Shown here piece after piece: positions 63,971-64,000 of a stretch of 64,000 bases of DNA. A program made the translations under genes and the position numbers. Below the pieces are notes generated by a model, which did no database searches, was not told where the DNA came from, and saw only the letters and a list, made by a program, of their open reading frames with translations. The stretch's first letter is position 1, and the number at the start of each line of letters is the position of its first letter. The stretch comes from a virus, in the IMG/VR virus record IMGVR_UViG_3300025127_000020, positions 1-64,000 of that record. One strand, written 5' to 3'.

Positions 63971-63979
63971 AATAAATAG
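63971..63979 (-). promoter_or_regulatory. Candidate late promoter motif CTATTTATT
   Basis: The coding strand reads CTACTATTTATTAAC 33 bp before the ATG at 63938. Same nine bases as the motifs at 3177 and 60039. Confidence 0.45.
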
Positions 63980-64000
63980 TAGCAATAGTTGAAAAAGTTA

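Noticed and set aside
1-64000. tRNA genes, integrase, attachment sites, insertion sequences
   Set aside because: I saw no cloverleaf-like intergenic sequence, integrase or transposase; gaps are too short for most RNA genes.

Overview
The window is part of the genome of a large lytic tailed phage with a contractile, T4-type tail (myovirus morphology). The evidence is a T4-type large terminase, portal and prohead protease in a row, gp25-like and gp6-like baseplate wedge proteins, a gp55-like late sigma factor, gp46/gp47-type recombination functions, a PIN-PhoH ATPase, and very long virion proteins (1211, 2058 and 3774 aa). The DNA is AT-rich. Genes are tightly packed with many stop/start overlaps, and all but one lie on the minus strand. 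Spanin-like membrane proteins and a lipoprotein point to a Gram-negative host. A marine habitat is only a guess from the overall look.

Layout, from high to low coordinates (the direction of transcription). 63938-61001: an Ala-rich protein, a small helix-turn-helix protein, a DUF2827-type glycosyltransferase and an HNH nuclease. 60111-61007: the only plus-strand gene, a trypsin-like lipoprotein. 60021-56817: PIN-PhoH, an HExxH metallopeptidase, a small basic-tailed protein and a RecB/Cas4-type Fe-S nuclease. 56808-52631: two GT4 glycosyltransferases, small zinc and membrane proteins, and the gp55-like sigma factor. 52638-18209: the tail and baseplate block. It holds an M15-peptidase hub-like protein, a spike-like protein, a 2058-aa protein with an N-terminal YkuD-like domain, gp25, gp6, a DNRLRE-like protein, the 3774-aa LamG protein and several families of structural paralogues. 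18209-13510: a DNA block with a RuvC-like nuclease, a primase and a single-chain Mre11-Rad50 fusion. 13472-12483: a holin/spanin-like lysis cassette. 12486-5417: the packaging and head block (large terminase, portal, two unknown proteins, a DUF1360 membrane protein, the protease). 5414-1: paralogous virion proteins, a bS21-like ribosomal protein and the start of a long, repetitive tail fibre that runs off the window edge.

Two promoter classes are visible. Sigma70-like promoters (TTGACT/TTTACA, 17-bp spacer, TATAGT/CATAAT/TACAAT) precede the primase, Fe-S nuclease and metallopeptidase genes. A short motif, CTATTTAT on the coding strand, recurs 14-33 bp upstream of at least seven start codons, five of them for gp6, gp25, other virion proteins and the lysis cassette. 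It is the best candidate for the site read by the gp55-like sigma factor. Major capsid, sheath, tube, DNA polymerase and helicase genes are not in this window and presumably lie outside it.
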